Made by a program: the position numbers and the translations under genes. From positions 1-64,000 of the forward strand of contig JAVBYI010000014.1 in assembly GCA_030824115.1 (NCBI GenBank): DNA of 64,000 nt, given 5' to 3'. This document shows, piece after piece, positions 1 to 8,870 of this stretch; within the stretch, counting starts at the first letter, position 1; each line of letters opens with the position of its first letter. The notes beneath the pieces were generated by a model. The model was given only the letters and a program-made list of their open reading frames with translations. It searched no databases and was not told the origin of the DNA. Source of the DNA: Rhodocyclaceae bacterium. GTDB lineage: Bacteria; Pseudomonadota; Gammaproteobacteria; Burkholderiales; Rhodocyclaceae.

Positions 1-96
1 TAAAGATCTGTTGCTGCTTCAGCACCAACGAAGCCCGCAATTATAGCTACACAATTCCCACCGTCAAGACCTTTTTGAAAACTTTTTAACAAATAC

Positions 97-1233
97 CTAA
101 AAAAGATCAGCCTCGGCTGCCTGACGGCCCAAATTGCGAGCATGGCGATGGCGAGCCATCAGGCGTGCATCCGTCAATAAGTAACCCAGGGTCTGTCCAA
201 TCACCATCACAACCCCCAGCACAGGCAGCACCAGCATCAAACCAGCGACACCGGCCACCGCACCGCCGACAAAGATCATCACCACCGTCAGCAGAGGATG
301 CATGCTCAGGCTCTTACCTATGGTCAGGGGCATGTAGACAAAGTCGTCCAGCATGCGGGCCATGACAAAGAGCCCCACCGCCCACCACGCCATCTGCGGG
401 ACTTGCGGAAAGTCCGTCGCAGCCACTAGCACGACCAAGAGTCCGCCCAGCACTGAACCAATATAGGGGAGCCAAGCGAGGATGGCGCAAATCAGGCCGA
501 GCAGCCACGCCCCCTGGAAACCCAGCCACCAGAGCCCCAGTCCCAGCGTGATCGTATCCAGCACCGTCAGCCACAGCAGCCCCTGAAAATAGGCACGCGC
601 CGTGTGATCGACCTGGGCCATCAAATCCAGCGTCCGCTCGAAAAAGGCATTGGGCACCGCCCGCGCCAGAAAACTGAGGAAGTTGCGCCCGTCGCGCAGG
701 AAGAAATAGGCGAGGAAGGGCGTCAGCAACAAGGCGGGCGCCCAGGTGGCCGCCCCGACGACTAAAGGTTCAAGGTAACTCGTCAGGGAATTGGTGAATT
801 GAGCAAGGCGCGCGGCGGCCGTATCGGCAAGCTGTGCATTGGCAAACACACTCCAACTGGTCTCCAGCGAGCGCAGGCTGCGATCCAGCAGATCAACGCC
901 ACCCTGAAGATAGCGCAGCAGGGTTGTCTGCCAGTCAAGCAGGCGTGCGCCAAACTCGGGCAGGATCAGAACGCCAGCGAGCAGAATCAGCGCAATGAAG
1001 CCCGCCATGGTGGCGCCCGCCGCCGTTTCACGCCGCATCCCCCGATAGATGAGGGCCTGCATCGCCGGTTGCAGCATGTAATAGAGAATCAGCGCAAGCA
1101 GGAAAGGTACAGTTAGCCACAACAACTTCTGCAGGGCCGCCAATAGAAGGCACGTGGTGGCCACGATGCCAACCCACACCAACGGCCCTGCCTGACGCTG
1201 TCCCATGGAAGCGCTCACTGGTGTTGATGCCAT
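97..1233 (-). CDS. AI-2E family (PerM-like) membrane permease
   Basis: This 378-residue integral membrane protein has the layout of the AI-2E transporter/PerM family. Two hydrophobic helices sit near the N-terminus (about residues 18-60), a loop or amphipathic region spans roughly 90-160, and several helices follow, with a family-typical DDFVYMPLTIGKS stretch in the C-terminal half. Family members export signals or small solutes or act as Na+/H+ antiporters, so the substrate cannot be named from sequence. The ATG at 1233 lies 19 bp inside the end of the upstream cyclic-nucleotide-binding gene, which suggests co-transcription with it and with ispDF. Family assignment is firm and the function is not. 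Confidence 0.88.
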   Translation of the reverse strand: MASTPVSASMGQRQAGPLVWVGIVATTCLLLAALQKLLWLTVPFLLALILYYMLQPAMQALIYRGMRRETAAGATMAGFIALILLAGVLILPEFGARLLDWQTTLLRYLQGGVDLLDRSLRSLETSWSVFANAQLADTAAARLAQFTNSLTSYLEPLVVGAATWAPALLLTPFLAYFFLRDGRNFLSFLARAVPNAFFERTLDLMAQVDHTARAYFQGLLWLTVLDTITLGLGLWWLGFQGAWLLGLICAILAWLPYIGSVLGGLLVVLVAATDFPQVPQMAWWAVGLFVMARMLDDFVYMPLTIGKSLSMHPLLTVVMIFVGGAVAGVAGLMLVLPVLGVVMVIGQTLGYLLTDARLMARHRHARNLGRQAAEADLF

Positions 1234-1727
1234 GTGTGCGACTCAGCAGACTGTTGCTGGCGCAAACGCCGTCCCATCTCACGCGCAATTTGCAAGGCAA
1301 TCTTGCTCGCAATCCGCGCATGGGTATCCATCAAGCCAAGAAAGTCCTCACGGAAGAAGACCGCCAGACGCGAACCCTGCGTCGCCCGCGCCTGCGCCGT
1401 ACGATGCACATTATCAATTAGCGCCATGTCGCCAAAGAACGAACCGGGGCCGAGTGTCGCAATACGCTCGCTCTCGTTCTCTTTCTGCCCGGGGTGCATC
1501 AGGACAATCTGGCCCGACTCGATCAGATAAATCGCCTGGCCCTCCTCGCCCTCATCGAAAACGACTTCATCCGCCAGATAGTCGCGGTGATGCAGGAGTC
1601 CATCCACAATCCCCAACTCGGTGGCCGACAACTGATTGAAGAGGGAGATTTTTGCCAGATTGGCCAGTTGCGGCGTCAGTTTGCGTGGCGCGAACACCTT
1701 GCCGAGAAATGAGCGGTTCATTGACAT
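1215..1727 (-). CDS. Cyclic nucleotide-binding (CNB) domain protein without HTH
   Basis: About 170 residues form essentially one Crp-type cNMP-binding fold. A beta-roll is visible (DEVVFDEGEEGQAIYLIESG), followed by the phosphate-binding cassette region (GPGSFFGDMALID, then a TAQA stretch). No DNA-binding helix-turn-helix follows; the C-terminus is a basic helix rich in R and Q. It is therefore more likely a regulatory or sensory protein than a transcription factor. The frame is open back to 1886, but that part overlaps ispF and looks non-coding. I place the start at ATG 1727 (MSMNRSF), just after the ispF stop; ATG 1721 is an alternative. The bound ligand is unknown. Confidence 0.85.
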   Translation of the reverse strand: MSMNRSFLGKVFAPRKLTPQLANLAKISLFNQLSATELGIVDGLLHHRDYLADEVVFDEGEEGQAIYLIESGQIVLMHPGQKENESERIATLGPGSFFGDMALIDNVHRTAQARATQGSRLAVFFREDFLGLMDTHARIASKIALQIAREMGRRLRQQQSAESHTWHQHQ

Positions 1728-1740
1728 ATCCGGATTCTGT

Positions 1741-2220
1741 TTAGTCTCGCAACAACAGGACAACAGCTTCGGTGGCAATTCCCTCGCCGCGTCCCAGGAA
1801 GCCGAGCTGCTCGGTGGTCTTTCCCTTGACGTTGACGCAGGAAGGATTGATCTGCAGGTCGGCGGCAATATTGTCACGCATGTCATTCACAAACGGGGCA
1901 ATCTTCGGCGCCTGGGCAATGATGGTGCAATCGATGTTGCCGACCCGCCACCCGTCTGCCCGCACGACCTCATACGCGCCCCGCAGCAGCACCCGGCTGT
2001 CGGCACCTTTCCAGCGCGCATCGCTGTCTGGAAACATGCGGCCGATATCGCCCTTGCCGGCCGCGCCCAGCACGGCATCGGTAATCGCATGCAGCAAGGC
2101 ATCGGCATCCGAGTGGCCGAGCAGACCGAGGTGATAGGGAATCGTCACCCCCCCGAGGATAAACTTGCGTTCCGGCACCAGCGCATGCACATCAACCCCC
2201 TGCCCCACCCGAATATCCAT
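1741..2220 (-). CDS. ispF: 2-C-methyl-D-erythritol 2,4-cyclodiphosphate synthase
   Basis: IspF converts CDP-ME 2-phosphate to ME-cyclodiphosphate in the cytosolic MEP isoprenoid pathway. At 159 residues it has the usual length. The metal-binding GVDVHAL at the N-terminus, the [14 protein letters not shown] helix and a C-terminal [14 protein letters not shown] segment are visible. It lies one base after ispD (stop at 2222), the common ispD-ispF pairing, so translation is probably coupled. Assignment is secure. Confidence 0.97.
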   Translation of the reverse strand: MDIRVGQGVDVHALVPERKFILGGVTIPYHLGLLGHSDADALLHAITDAVLGAAGKGDIGRMFPDSDARWKGADSRVLLRGAYEVVRADGWRVGNIDCTIIAQAPKIAPFVNDMRDNIAADLQINPSCVNVKGKTTEQLGFLGRGEGIATEAVVLLLRD

Positions 2221-2221
2221 G

Positions 2222-2908
2222 TCAGTCTTTCCTGTTGAGCAGAATCCACTCTGCCAGTTGAAGGTCCAGCGGGTACGTCACCTTGAGATTCGTTGCATCC
2301 GCCGCCACCAACCGGGGATGCAGCCCCAGCGCCTCGATGGCGCTGGCCTCGTCGGTCACCGCCGGCGCATACTCCAGCGCGTCGAGCAACAGCCCATAGC
2401 GGAACATCTGCGGCGTCTGCGCTTGCCAAAGGCCCTCGCGCGGCACCGTGCTGCCGACCCGCCCGCCATCCTGCGCGCGCTTCAGCGTATCGGACAAGGG
2501 CACGGCCAGCAAACCGCCCACCGGGTCTTCGCCCACTTCGTCGATCAGGTTCTCGACATGGTTGCGGGCCAGGCAACAGCGCGCCGCATCATGCACCAGA
2601 ATCCAGTCATTCGATTGCGCCATGTCGCGCATCGCCCGCAGCCCATTCGTCACGCTTTCAGCGCGCGTTTCGCCGCCACAGCGCAGGACGAAAACACGCG
2701 CGGCCAGATCGCTCCAATCGTAGCCATCCCAATACACATCATCCGGTGCCAGCACGACACACACCTTGTCGATTGCAGCGACGGCGCTCAGCGCCTCGAC
2801 GGTATGCCGGATCATGGGCTTGCCAGCCAAGGGCAGGTACTGTTTGGGGTAGCTGGCCGCCATGCGGGCGCCACCGCCAGCGGCCGGAATCAATGCAAAG
2901 TAACTCAT
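2222..2908 (-). CDS. ispD: 2-C-methyl-D-erythritol 4-phosphate cytidylyltransferase
   Basis: IspD transfers CMP from CTP to MEP, the third MEP-pathway step. The 228 residues begin with the nucleotide-binding loop [13 protein letters not shown] and the [16 protein letters not shown] motif; VHDAARCCL is the usual substrate/metal-binding stretch. It is the first gene of the ispD-ispF unit. Its ATG at 2908 is only 22 bp from the ATG of the divergent DUF4010 gene, so the two promoters must overlap or lie inside the opposing gene. Confidence 0.96.
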   Translation of the reverse strand: MSYFALIPAAGGGARMAASYPKQYLPLAGKPMIRHTVEALSAVAAIDKVCVVLAPDDVYWDGYDWSDLAARVFVLRCGGETRAESVTNGLRAMRDMAQSNDWILVHDAARCCLARNHVENLIDEVGEDPVGGLLAVPLSDTLKRAQDGGRVGSTVPREGLWQAQTPQMFRYGLLLDALEYAPAVTDEASAIEALGLHPRLVAADATNLKVTYPLDLQLAEWILLNRKD

Positions 2909-2918
2909 GGGCCGATTC

Positions 2919-2924
2919 TATAAT
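2919..2924 (+). promoter_or_regulatory. Perfect -10 hexamer, possibly for a leaderless mRNA
   Basis: A TATAAT hexamer lies six bases before the ATG at 2931. A transcription start about seven bases downstream of the -10 would fall on the A of that ATG, which would make the DUF4010 mRNA leaderless. I see no convincing -35 box. The alternative is translation from the in-frame ATG at 2907, which would place the hexamer inside the coding sequence. Confidence 0.45.
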
Positions 2925-2930
2925 GAGCCA

Positions 2931-4190
2931 ATGAACGCGCTCGAACCATCCACCTACGCAAACGTCGAAGCATTTGCCATCAGCATCGGCATCGGCTTGC
3001 TGATGGGCTTGGAGCGCGAGCGCAAGCCGGATGCCAAGGCAGGGCTACGCACCTTCGCCCTCACGGCGATGCTCGGCTGCCTTGCCGCGCTGCTCAGCGC
3101 AAAGACCGGCAATGCCTGGCTGCTGGCGGTCGGATTTCTGGTACTGCCGGTCATGATGATCGTCAGCCTCGCGCAAGACCCACAGGACGATGGCGATCCC
3201 GGCACCACCTCGGTGGTCGCCCTGATGGTCTGCTACGGACTCGGCGCGCTGGTCTGGCATGGTCAGGCCACGCTGGCCGTCATGCTCGCCATCACCACCA
3301 CCATCCTGCTCTATTTCAAAGGCCAACTGCAGGATGTCACGCGCAGCCTCACGCACAAGGACCTGATCTCCATCCTGCAGTTCGGCGTCCTCTCACTGGT
3401 CGTCCTGCCGATCCTGCCGAATCAGGACTATGGCCCCTATCTGGCGCTCAACCCACACCAGATCTGGTGGATGGTCGTCCTTATCTCCGGCCTGTCGCTG
3501 ACTGGCTATGCCGCCCTGCGCTTTGTCGGCAATCGCCATGGCGCGCCGCTGCTTGGCTTTTTCGGCGGGCTGGTTTCCTCGACCGCCACCACCATGGTCT
3601 TCGCCCGCAATGCCCGCGACGACGCCAAGCTCACCGAAACCGCCACGCTGGTCATCCTGATTGCCAACCTTGTCGTCATCGTGCGCATCGGCATTGTCGC
3701 CGCCGTGCTGGCGCCGACGCTGGTCGTGCCGCTGGCCGGCATCCTCGGCATCGGCCTGCTATTCGGCCTGATCGTCGCCCTCTTCAAGTGGCGCACCCTG
3801 ACGGCCGCAGGCGAACTGCCCCTGCCCGAAGTGAAGAACCCGACGGAAATCCGCACCGCCCTGACCTTCGGCCTGCTCTACGGCATCGTACTGGTGCTCT
3901 CGGCCTGGCTGCAGGATGTTGCTGGCAGCCAAGGCTTGTACCTTATTGCCTTCGTCTCCGGCTTTACCGACATCGATGCCATTGCCCTGTCGACGCTGCG
4001 CCTGTTCAACCAGAACACGCTGACCGCCAATCCGACCGTCGTCGCCATCGGCCTCGCCAGCCTGTCCAACCTGATCTTCAAGTCCGGCCTCGTCATCGCC
4101 ATTGGCGGCAAGCCGCTGGCCCGCCGCGCCCTGCCCGGACTCGCCGCCATCGGCGTAGGATTTATCGTAGGCATCGCCGTACTGTCCTGA
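2931..4190 (+). CDS. MgtC/SapB N-domain plus DUF4010 membrane protein
   Basis: The 419 residues start with the MgtC-type signature (ISIGIGLLMGLERERK, with LRTFAL shortly after) and continue with a multi-helix DUF4010 region in which GFFGGLVSSTATTMVFARNA and SGFTDIDAIALST are recognisable. About a dozen hydrophobic segments are present. Members are inner-membrane proteins whose transport or signalling role is not settled. The start at 2931 fits the -10 hexamer just upstream; an in-frame ATG at 2907 would add eight unlikely residues. The gene stands between ispD, divergent, and the AmmeMemoRadiSam genes, 13 bp downstream. Confidence 0.87.
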   Translation: MNALEPSTYANVEAFAISIGIGLLMGLERERKPDAKAGLRTFALTAMLGCLAALLSAKTGNAWLLAVGFLVLPVMMIVSLAQDPQDDGDPGTTSVVALMVCYGLGALVWHGQATLAVMLAITTTILLYFKGQLQDVTRSLTHKDLISILQFGVLSLVVLPILPNQDYGPYLALNPHQIWWMVVLISGLSLTGYAALRFVGNRHGAPLLGFFGGLVSSTATTMVFARNARDDAKLTETATLVILIANLVVIVRIGIVAAVLAPTLVVPLAGILGIGLLFGLIVALFKWRTLTAAGELPLPEVKNPTEIRTALTFGLLYGIVLVLSAWLQDVAGSQGLYLIAFVSGFTDIDAIALSTLRLFNQNTLTANPTVVAIGLASLSNLIFKSGLVIAIGGKPLARRALPGLAAIGVGFIVGIAVLS

Positions 4191-4203
4191 AAGGAGGCTC
4201 TGC

Positions 4204-5052
4204 ATGGAAGCTACAAGCGTTCGTGCCCCCGCCGTCGCCGGCATGTTCTACCCCGGCGAGCCACAGGTTCTGAAAAACGACCTCATGGCCCTGCTGGATG
4301 CCGTCCCGCCAGCAGGGAGGCCGTCAGGCCGGAAGCGGCCCGAAGAGGCTGCGCCGACATTTCCACAACCCAAGGCCATCGTCGTGCCGCATGCCGGCTA
4401 CATCTACTCCGGCCCCATCGCCGCTAGCGCCTATGCGCGGCTGGCGCCATTTGCCGCGACCATCCGCCGCGTCGTGCTGCTCGGTCCCAGCCATCGCGTC
4501 GCGGTGCGCGGGCTGGCCGTGCCACATGCGCGCAGCTTTGCCACGCCGCTCGGCAACGTGCTCCTTGACACCGACGCCATCACCGACGCCCTCAAACTGC
4601 CCCAGGTGATCCAACACGACGCCGCCCATGCGCAGGAACATTCGCTCGAAGTGCAACTGCCCTTCCTGCAACAGGTGCTGGGCGATTTCAGCCTCGTGCC
4701 GTTCTCGGTTGGCTTCGCCACACCGGATGAGGTGGCCGAAGTCCTCGAATTGCTCTGGGACGGGCCGGAAACGCTGATCGTCATCAGCACCGACCTCTCC
4801 CACTATCACAGCCATGCCGACGCCACGCGCCGCGACCGCCATACCGCCGACGACATCCTGCACCTGCGCCTGCTGCTCGACCATGAGCAAGCCTGTGGCG
4901 CCACGCCCCTCAACGGCCTGATCGAAGTCGCCGAGCGGCGCGGCCTCACGCCGCAACTGCTCGACCTGCGCAACTCCGGCGACACCGCCGGCGACCAATC
5001 GCGCGTGGTCGGCTACGCAAGTTTCGCCTTTATGGAATCCAACCATGGATGA
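4204..5052 (+). CDS. amrB: AmmeMemoRadiSam system protein B (MEMO1 family)
   Basis: This 282-residue MEMO-fold protein, related to extradiol dioxygenases, shows the family motifs AVAGMFYPG at the N-terminus, VPHAGYIYSGPIAASAY, LGPSHR, EHSLEVQLPFLQ and STDLSHYH. A strong AAAGGAGG ribosome site lies seven bases before the ATG. It overlaps the AMMECR1 gene by eight bases and so belongs to the three-gene amrB-amrA-amrS unit; the biochemical role of this bacterial trio is not established to my knowledge. Oddly, residues about 33-52, before the VPHAGY motif, are a low-complexity insert encoded by a split copy of the dispersed repeat. Confidence 0.93.
   Translation: MEATSVRAPAVAGMFYPGEPQVLKNDLMALLDAVPPAGRPSGRKRPEEAAPTFPQPKAIVVPHAGYIYSGPIAASAYARLAPFAATIRRVVLLGPSHRVAVRGLAVPHARSFATPLGNVLLDTDAITDALKLPQVIQHDAAHAQEHSLEVQLPFLQQVLGDFSLVPFSVGFATPDEVAEVLELLWDGPETLIVISTDLSHYHSHADATRRDRHTADDILHLRLLLDHEQACGATPLNGLIEVAERRGLTPQLLDLRNSGDTAGDQSRVVGYASFAFMESNHG
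4300..4358 (-). repeat. Dispersed GTCGGCGCTGGC element, copy split by 39 bp
   Basis: The first 14 bases of the element (reverse orientation) are at 4300-4313 and the last six at 4353-4358, separated by 39 bases, exactly 13 codons, that keep the amrB frame open. The insert is GC-rich and contains a GGCCG/CGGCC pairing. The flanks (T before, ATTT after) match those of intact copies. Confidence 0.55.
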
Positions 5053-5608
5053 TGCCTTGGATACATTGGGCATGGCCCTACTCATCCGTGCCCGCAATGC
5101 CATCTCCAGCGAGTTTGGCCAGCAGCCGCAAGCCGAACCCGATCACCCCGCCCTGACCCAGCCCGGCGCCACCTTTGTCACCCTGACGCAGCAAGGCCAT
5201 TTGCGCGGCTGCATCGGTTCCCTCGAAGCCTGGCGCCCGCTGGATGATGACGTGCGCGCCAATGCGCAGGCCGCCGCCTTCCGCGATCCGCGCTTTGCGC
5301 CACTGTCCGCCGCCGAACTCGCCAACACCCGCGTCGAAGTCTCGCTGCTCACCCCTGCCGTTCCCATGCCGGTCGCCGACGAGGCCGACGCCATCCGCCA
5401 GATGCGTCCCGGCATCGACGGCCTGATCTTCGAATGCCACGGCCGGCGCGGCACCTTCCTGCCGCAGGTGTGGGAAAGCCTGCCCGACCCGCACCAATTC
5501 CTTGCCCATTTGAAACAAAAAGCCGGCTTCACCGCCGATTTCTGGTCACCCGACGTCCACCTCTATCGTTATGAGGTGCAGAAATGGAAAGAAGCCGAGA
5601 AGACCTGA
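5045..5608 (+). CDS. amrA: AmmeMemoRadiSam system protein A (AMMECR1 domain)
   Basis: The 187 residues show the AMMECR1 signature: FVTLTQQGHLRGCIGSLEAW, then AAAFRDPRFAPL and GRRGTFLPQVWESL. The role of the domain is unknown; it is thought to act with the MEMO and radical SAM partners. Its ATG overlaps the end of amrB by eight bases, and its own end overlaps amrS by 25 bases, so the three genes are tightly coupled. Confidence 0.93.
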   Translation: MDDALDTLGMALLIRARNAISSEFGQQPQAEPDHPALTQPGATFVTLTQQGHLRGCIGSLEAWRPLDDDVRANAQAAAFRDPRFAPLSAAELANTRVEVSLLTPAVPMPVADEADAIRQMRPGIDGLIFECHGRRGTFLPQVWESLPDPHQFLAHLKQKAGFTADFWSPDVHLYRYEVQKWKEAEKT

Positions 5609-6675
5609 CCGGCGCACCGGCGCGCTGGTGGCACACACTTGAAGACGGTCGCATCCAATGCGACCTCTGCCCGCGCGACTGCAAACTGCACGAAGGCCAG
5701 CGCGCCGCCTGCTTCGTGCGCGCCAACAAAGGTGGCAAGATGATCCTCACCACCTACGGCCGCAGCAGCGGCTTCTGCATCGACCCGATCGAAAAGAAAC
5801 CGCTCAGCCATTTCTATCCCGGCTCCAGCATCCTGTCGTTCGGCACGGCGGGCTGCAACCTCGCCTGCAAGTTCTGCCAGAACTGGGACATCTCCAAATC
5901 GCGCGACATGGATCGGCTGATGGACGAAGCCAGCCCCACCGCCATCGCCGCTGCTGCCAAAAGATACGGTGCGCAAAGCGTTGCCTTCACCTACAACGAC
6001 CCGGTGATCTTCGCCGAATACGCCATGGACACCGCCGACGCCTGCCACGCGCAGGGTATCAAAGCTGTCGCCGTCACCGCCGGCTACATGCACCTGCCGG
6101 CGGCCCGCGATTTCTACGCCAAGATGGACGCCGCCAACATCGACCTGAAAGCCTTCACCGACGACTTCTACTTCAAACTCTGCGGCGGCCACCTGCAACC
6201 CGTGCTCGACCTCATCGCGATGGTGCATCACGACACGAACTGCTGGATCGAACTCACCACCCTGCTGATCCCCGGCCATAATGACTCGGACACCGAACTG
6301 AAGCAACTTGCGGCGTGGTGCTACAAGGAACTCGGCCCCGACGTGCCACTGCACTTCTCCGCCTACCACCCCGACTACAAAATCGACGCCCCCGCCACGC
6401 CCCCCGCCACCCTGCAGCGGGCGAGGCAAATCGCCAAAGATGCCGGCCTGCGCTACGTCTACACCGGCAACGTGCATGACCGCGCCGGCGACACCACCCA
6501 CTGCCCCGGCTGCGGCAAAGCCGTTATCGAACGCGATTGGTACGAGATACGCCGCTACGCACTCGACGACACCGGACATTGCCCGCATTGCGGCACCGCC
6601 ATTGCGGGGCGCTTCGGGCGCTTCGACAAACCGTTCGGGGCACGACGGATTCCCGTTGCTCTACACGCTGCGTGA
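5584..6675 (+). CDS. amrS: AmmeMemoRadiSam system radical SAM enzyme
   Basis: The 363 residues include the radical SAM cluster motif CNLACKFC (Cys 91, 95, 98), preceded by an N-terminal CDLCPRDC cysteine set (from residue 26) and followed near the C-terminus by two CxxC pairs (CPGC and CPHC) that resemble a zinc ribbon. The enzyme should cleave SAM with a [4Fe-4S] cluster; its substrate is unknown. The reading frame begins inside amrA. A dispersed repeat copy starts three bases after the stop codon. Confidence 0.94.
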   Translation: MERSREDLTGAPARWWHTLEDGRIQCDLCPRDCKLHEGQRAACFVRANKGGKMILTTYGRSSGFCIDPIEKKPLSHFYPGSSILSFGTAGCNLACKFCQNWDISKSRDMDRLMDEASPTAIAAAAKRYGAQSVAFTYNDPVIFAEYAMDTADACHAQGIKAVAVTAGYMHLPAARDFYAKMDAANIDLKAFTDDFYFKLCGGHLQPVLDLIAMVHHDTNCWIELTTLLIPGHNDSDTELKQLAAWCYKELGPDVPLHFSAYHPDYKIDAPATPPATLQRARQIAKDAGLRYVYTGNVHDRAGDTTHCPGCGKAVIERDWYEIRRYALDDTGHCPHCGTAIAGRFGRFDKPFGARRIPVALHAA

Positions 6676-6678
6676 AAT

Positions 6679-6698
6679 GTCGGCGCTGGCAGGACGGC
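6679..6698 (+). repeat. Dispersed GTCGGCGCTGGC element (intergenic)
   Basis: This copy, GTCGGCGCTGGCAGGACGGC, follows the amrS stop by three bases and carries the usual AAAT left flank (the first A being the last base of the stop) and AT right flank. Confidence 0.9.
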
Positions 6699-6815
6699 AT
6701 ACGGGCATCGCCTGTCTCGCTTACATCCGGCAACAAATTTCAGCCCTCCCGCAACAATCGGCTGACAATCATTTGACATCCTCTCCCGCATCGATAAACG
6801 TAAAGGGAGAATGCA

Positions 6816-7298
6816 ATGACTTACCGCGACTGGGCCACGCCCCTGACCATTGGCAGTTTTCTACTCATCGCTGCAACTGGAGTCCTGATGTTTTTTCATC
6901 TCGACTCCGGGCTCAACAAATTTGCGCATGAATGGCTGGGCTGGGTAATGCTGGCTGCGGTCGGTCTGCATGCCGTGATGCACATCAAGTCATTCAAGCG
7001 GTATTTCACGCGCCCTGACGCTCTTGTCGTCATCGGCATTTTTATTGCGCTGTTGGCCGCCTCGTTCATCTCACCAGCAGGAAAGTCCGACAAACCGCCA
7101 CACATACTGGTCATGCAGGCCGTGCTTGATGCACCGCTACCGCAAGTTGCCGCGCTCGCCGGCAAGGATACGCAAACGCTTCTAGCGCAACTGCAAACTG
7201 CCGGTATCGCCGTTGAGTCGGGGCAAAACCTGCGTAGCGCAAGCGGCCCCGAGCGCGCTACGCAGATGAAGGTCCTCGGTATCGTGTTCACCCGCTAA
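6816..7298 (+). CDS. DUF4405-type membrane protein (cytochrome b561-like)
   Basis: The 160 residues have a strong AAAGGGAGA ribosome site. Three hydrophobic segments (about 10-30, 41-57 and 67-85) carry histidines: H23 after LMFF, H38, H52 and H56 in GLHAVMHIKSF. This pattern resembles DUF4405 and small b-type cytochromes. The soluble C-terminal half (about 95-160) has a PLPQVAALAGKDTQTLLAQL stretch seen in DUF4405 proteins with a helical regulatory-like tail. It may be a haem-binding membrane component. A TTGACA hexamer lies at 6773-6778, but no good -10 box follows it. It stands alone between amrS and the convergent cysS. Confidence 0.72.
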   Translation: MTYRDWATPLTIGSFLLIAATGVLMFFHLDSGLNKFAHEWLGWVMLAAVGLHAVMHIKSFKRYFTRPDALVVIGIFIALLAASFISPAGKSDKPPHILVMQAVLDAPLPQVAALAGKDTQTLLAQLQTAGIAVESGQNLRSASGPERATQMKVLGIVFTR

Positions 7299-7320
7299 CG
7301 CGAGTGCCAGACGGTGCGGG

Positions 7321-8733
7321 TTACCCCCGCCGCCAGGTCGTCCCGCCGGGGCCATCTTCCAGCACAATGCCGGCGGCCTTAAGTTCGTCGCGGATGCGGT
7401 CGGCTTCGGCGAAATTTCGCGTTTTCTTTGCCGTGTTGCGCGCAGCGATACGGCTATCAATTTCCCCATCAGACAAGTCAGGCCCTTCAATGTCATAAGA
7501 CACAGACACTGACGCTCGCACAGGACGACGCCCCTGAAGAAAACTCACCGGATCGCGCTGCAACAGCCCGAGAATGCCGGCCAACCCTTTTAGCTGAACG
7601 GCCAGCTTGGCATCCTTGCTGCGATTGACTTCATTGGCAAGGTCGAACAACACGGCGATGGCTTCCGGCGTGGCGAAATCATCGTCCATGGCCTCGCGGA
7701 AATGGCAGGCATAGCCTTCGTCCCAGTCGATTTTTGCCTCACCATCAAACCCCTTCAAGGCGGTGTAGAGGCGCGACAGGGCGGCACGCGCGTCGTCGAG
7801 GTGGTTATCGGAATAGTTGAGCGGGCTGCGATAGTGGGCGCGCAGGATGAAGAAGCGCACGACTTCGGGATCGTATTTCTTGAGGATGTCGCGGATGGTG
7901 AAGAAGTTGCCGAGCGACTTGGACATCTTTTCATCGTCGACGCGCACAAAGCCGTTGTGCATCCAGTAATTGACAAAGGTCTTGCCGTGCGCGCCCTCGC
8001 TCTGGGCAATTTCGTTTTCGTGGTGTGGGAACTGCAAGTCCTGCCCGCCACCGTGGATGTCGAAATGGTCGCCGAGCAACTGCGAACTCATCGCCGAGCA
8101 CTCGATGTGCCAGCCGGGACGGCCGGTGCCCCAAGCGGAATCCCACTTCACTTCGGCCGACTCTTCGGTCTTGGCGTGTTTCCAGAGCACGAAGTCGAGC
8201 GGGTCCTGCTTGCCGGCATCGACATCGACGCGCTCGCCGGCGCGCAGATCTTCGAGCGACTTGCCCGAGAGCTTGCCGTAGCCGGAAAACTTGCGGACCG
8301 AGTAGCAGACATCGCGATTGGCCGCCTGATAGGCATAACCGTTCTTCTCCAGTTTGCCGATCAGGTCAAGCATCTGCGGCACAAATTCGGTGGCACGCGG
8401 CTCATGGTCGGGCCGCAGCACGCCCAACGCATCGGCGTCTTCGTGCATGGCGGCGATGAAGCGATCGGTGAGTACGCGGATGGTTTCGCCGTTTTCAGCA
8501 GCACGTTTGATGATTTTGTCGTCAATATCGGTGATATTGCGCACATAAGTGACCTGATAGCCACTGGCCCGCAGCCAGCGGGTGATCATGTCGAAAACGA
8601 CCATGACCCGACCATGGCCGAGGTGACAGAGGTCGTAGACAGTCATGCCGCAAACGTAGAGCCGAACCTTGCCGGGTTCGATGGAAACGAAATCCTGGGT
8701 CGCGCGGGCGAGGGAATTGTAGATTTTCAGCAT
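7321..8733 (-). CDS. cysS: Cysteinyl-tRNA synthetase
   Basis: This 470-residue class I aminoacyl-tRNA synthetase charges tRNA-Cys. It shows the HIGH-type motif CHLGHGR, the zinc-site cysteine in [10 protein letters not shown], the [14 protein letters not shown] block that completes the zinc and substrate site, and KMSKSLGNF. Length and domain order are normal. It is transcribed divergently from the TPR gene, with 137 bp between their start codons. Confidence 0.97.
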   Translation of the reverse strand: MLKIYNSLARATQDFVSIEPGKVRLYVCGMTVYDLCHLGHGRVMVVFDMITRWLRASGYQVTYVRNITDIDDKIIKRAAENGETIRVLTDRFIAAMHEDADALGVLRPDHEPRATEFVPQMLDLIGKLEKNGYAYQAANRDVCYSVRKFSGYGKLSGKSLEDLRAGERVDVDAGKQDPLDFVLWKHAKTEESAEVKWDSAWGTGRPGWHIECSAMSSQLLGDHFDIHGGGQDLQFPHHENEIAQSEGAHGKTFVNYWMHNGFVRVDDEKMSKSLGNFFTIRDILKKYDPEVVRFFILRAHYRSPLNYSDNHLDDARAALSRLYTALKGFDGEAKIDWDEGYACHFREAMDDDFATPEAIAVLFDLANEVNRSKDAKLAVQLKGLAGILGLLQRDPVSFLQGRRPVRASVSVSYDIEGPDLSDGEIDSRIAARNTAKKTRNFAEADRIRDELKAAGIVLEDGPGGTTWRRG

Positions 8734-8870
8734 GGGCAGGAAGGTGGCCGGCCACCCCGAAAAAGGGATGAAAAACCATTGTGATAAGGCTTTACAAGCC
8801 GCTCGGGCACAAGGTCTGGCGGCGCTTGTTTGTTAGAATAACACGTCGTTTCCATCAGCCTGGATCAGCA

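Noticed and set aside
1..96. Possible gene end or RNA at the left edge
   Set aside because: No frame or tRNA-like fold is seen in these 96 bases; the sequence is intergenic with a T/A-rich end beside the permease stop.
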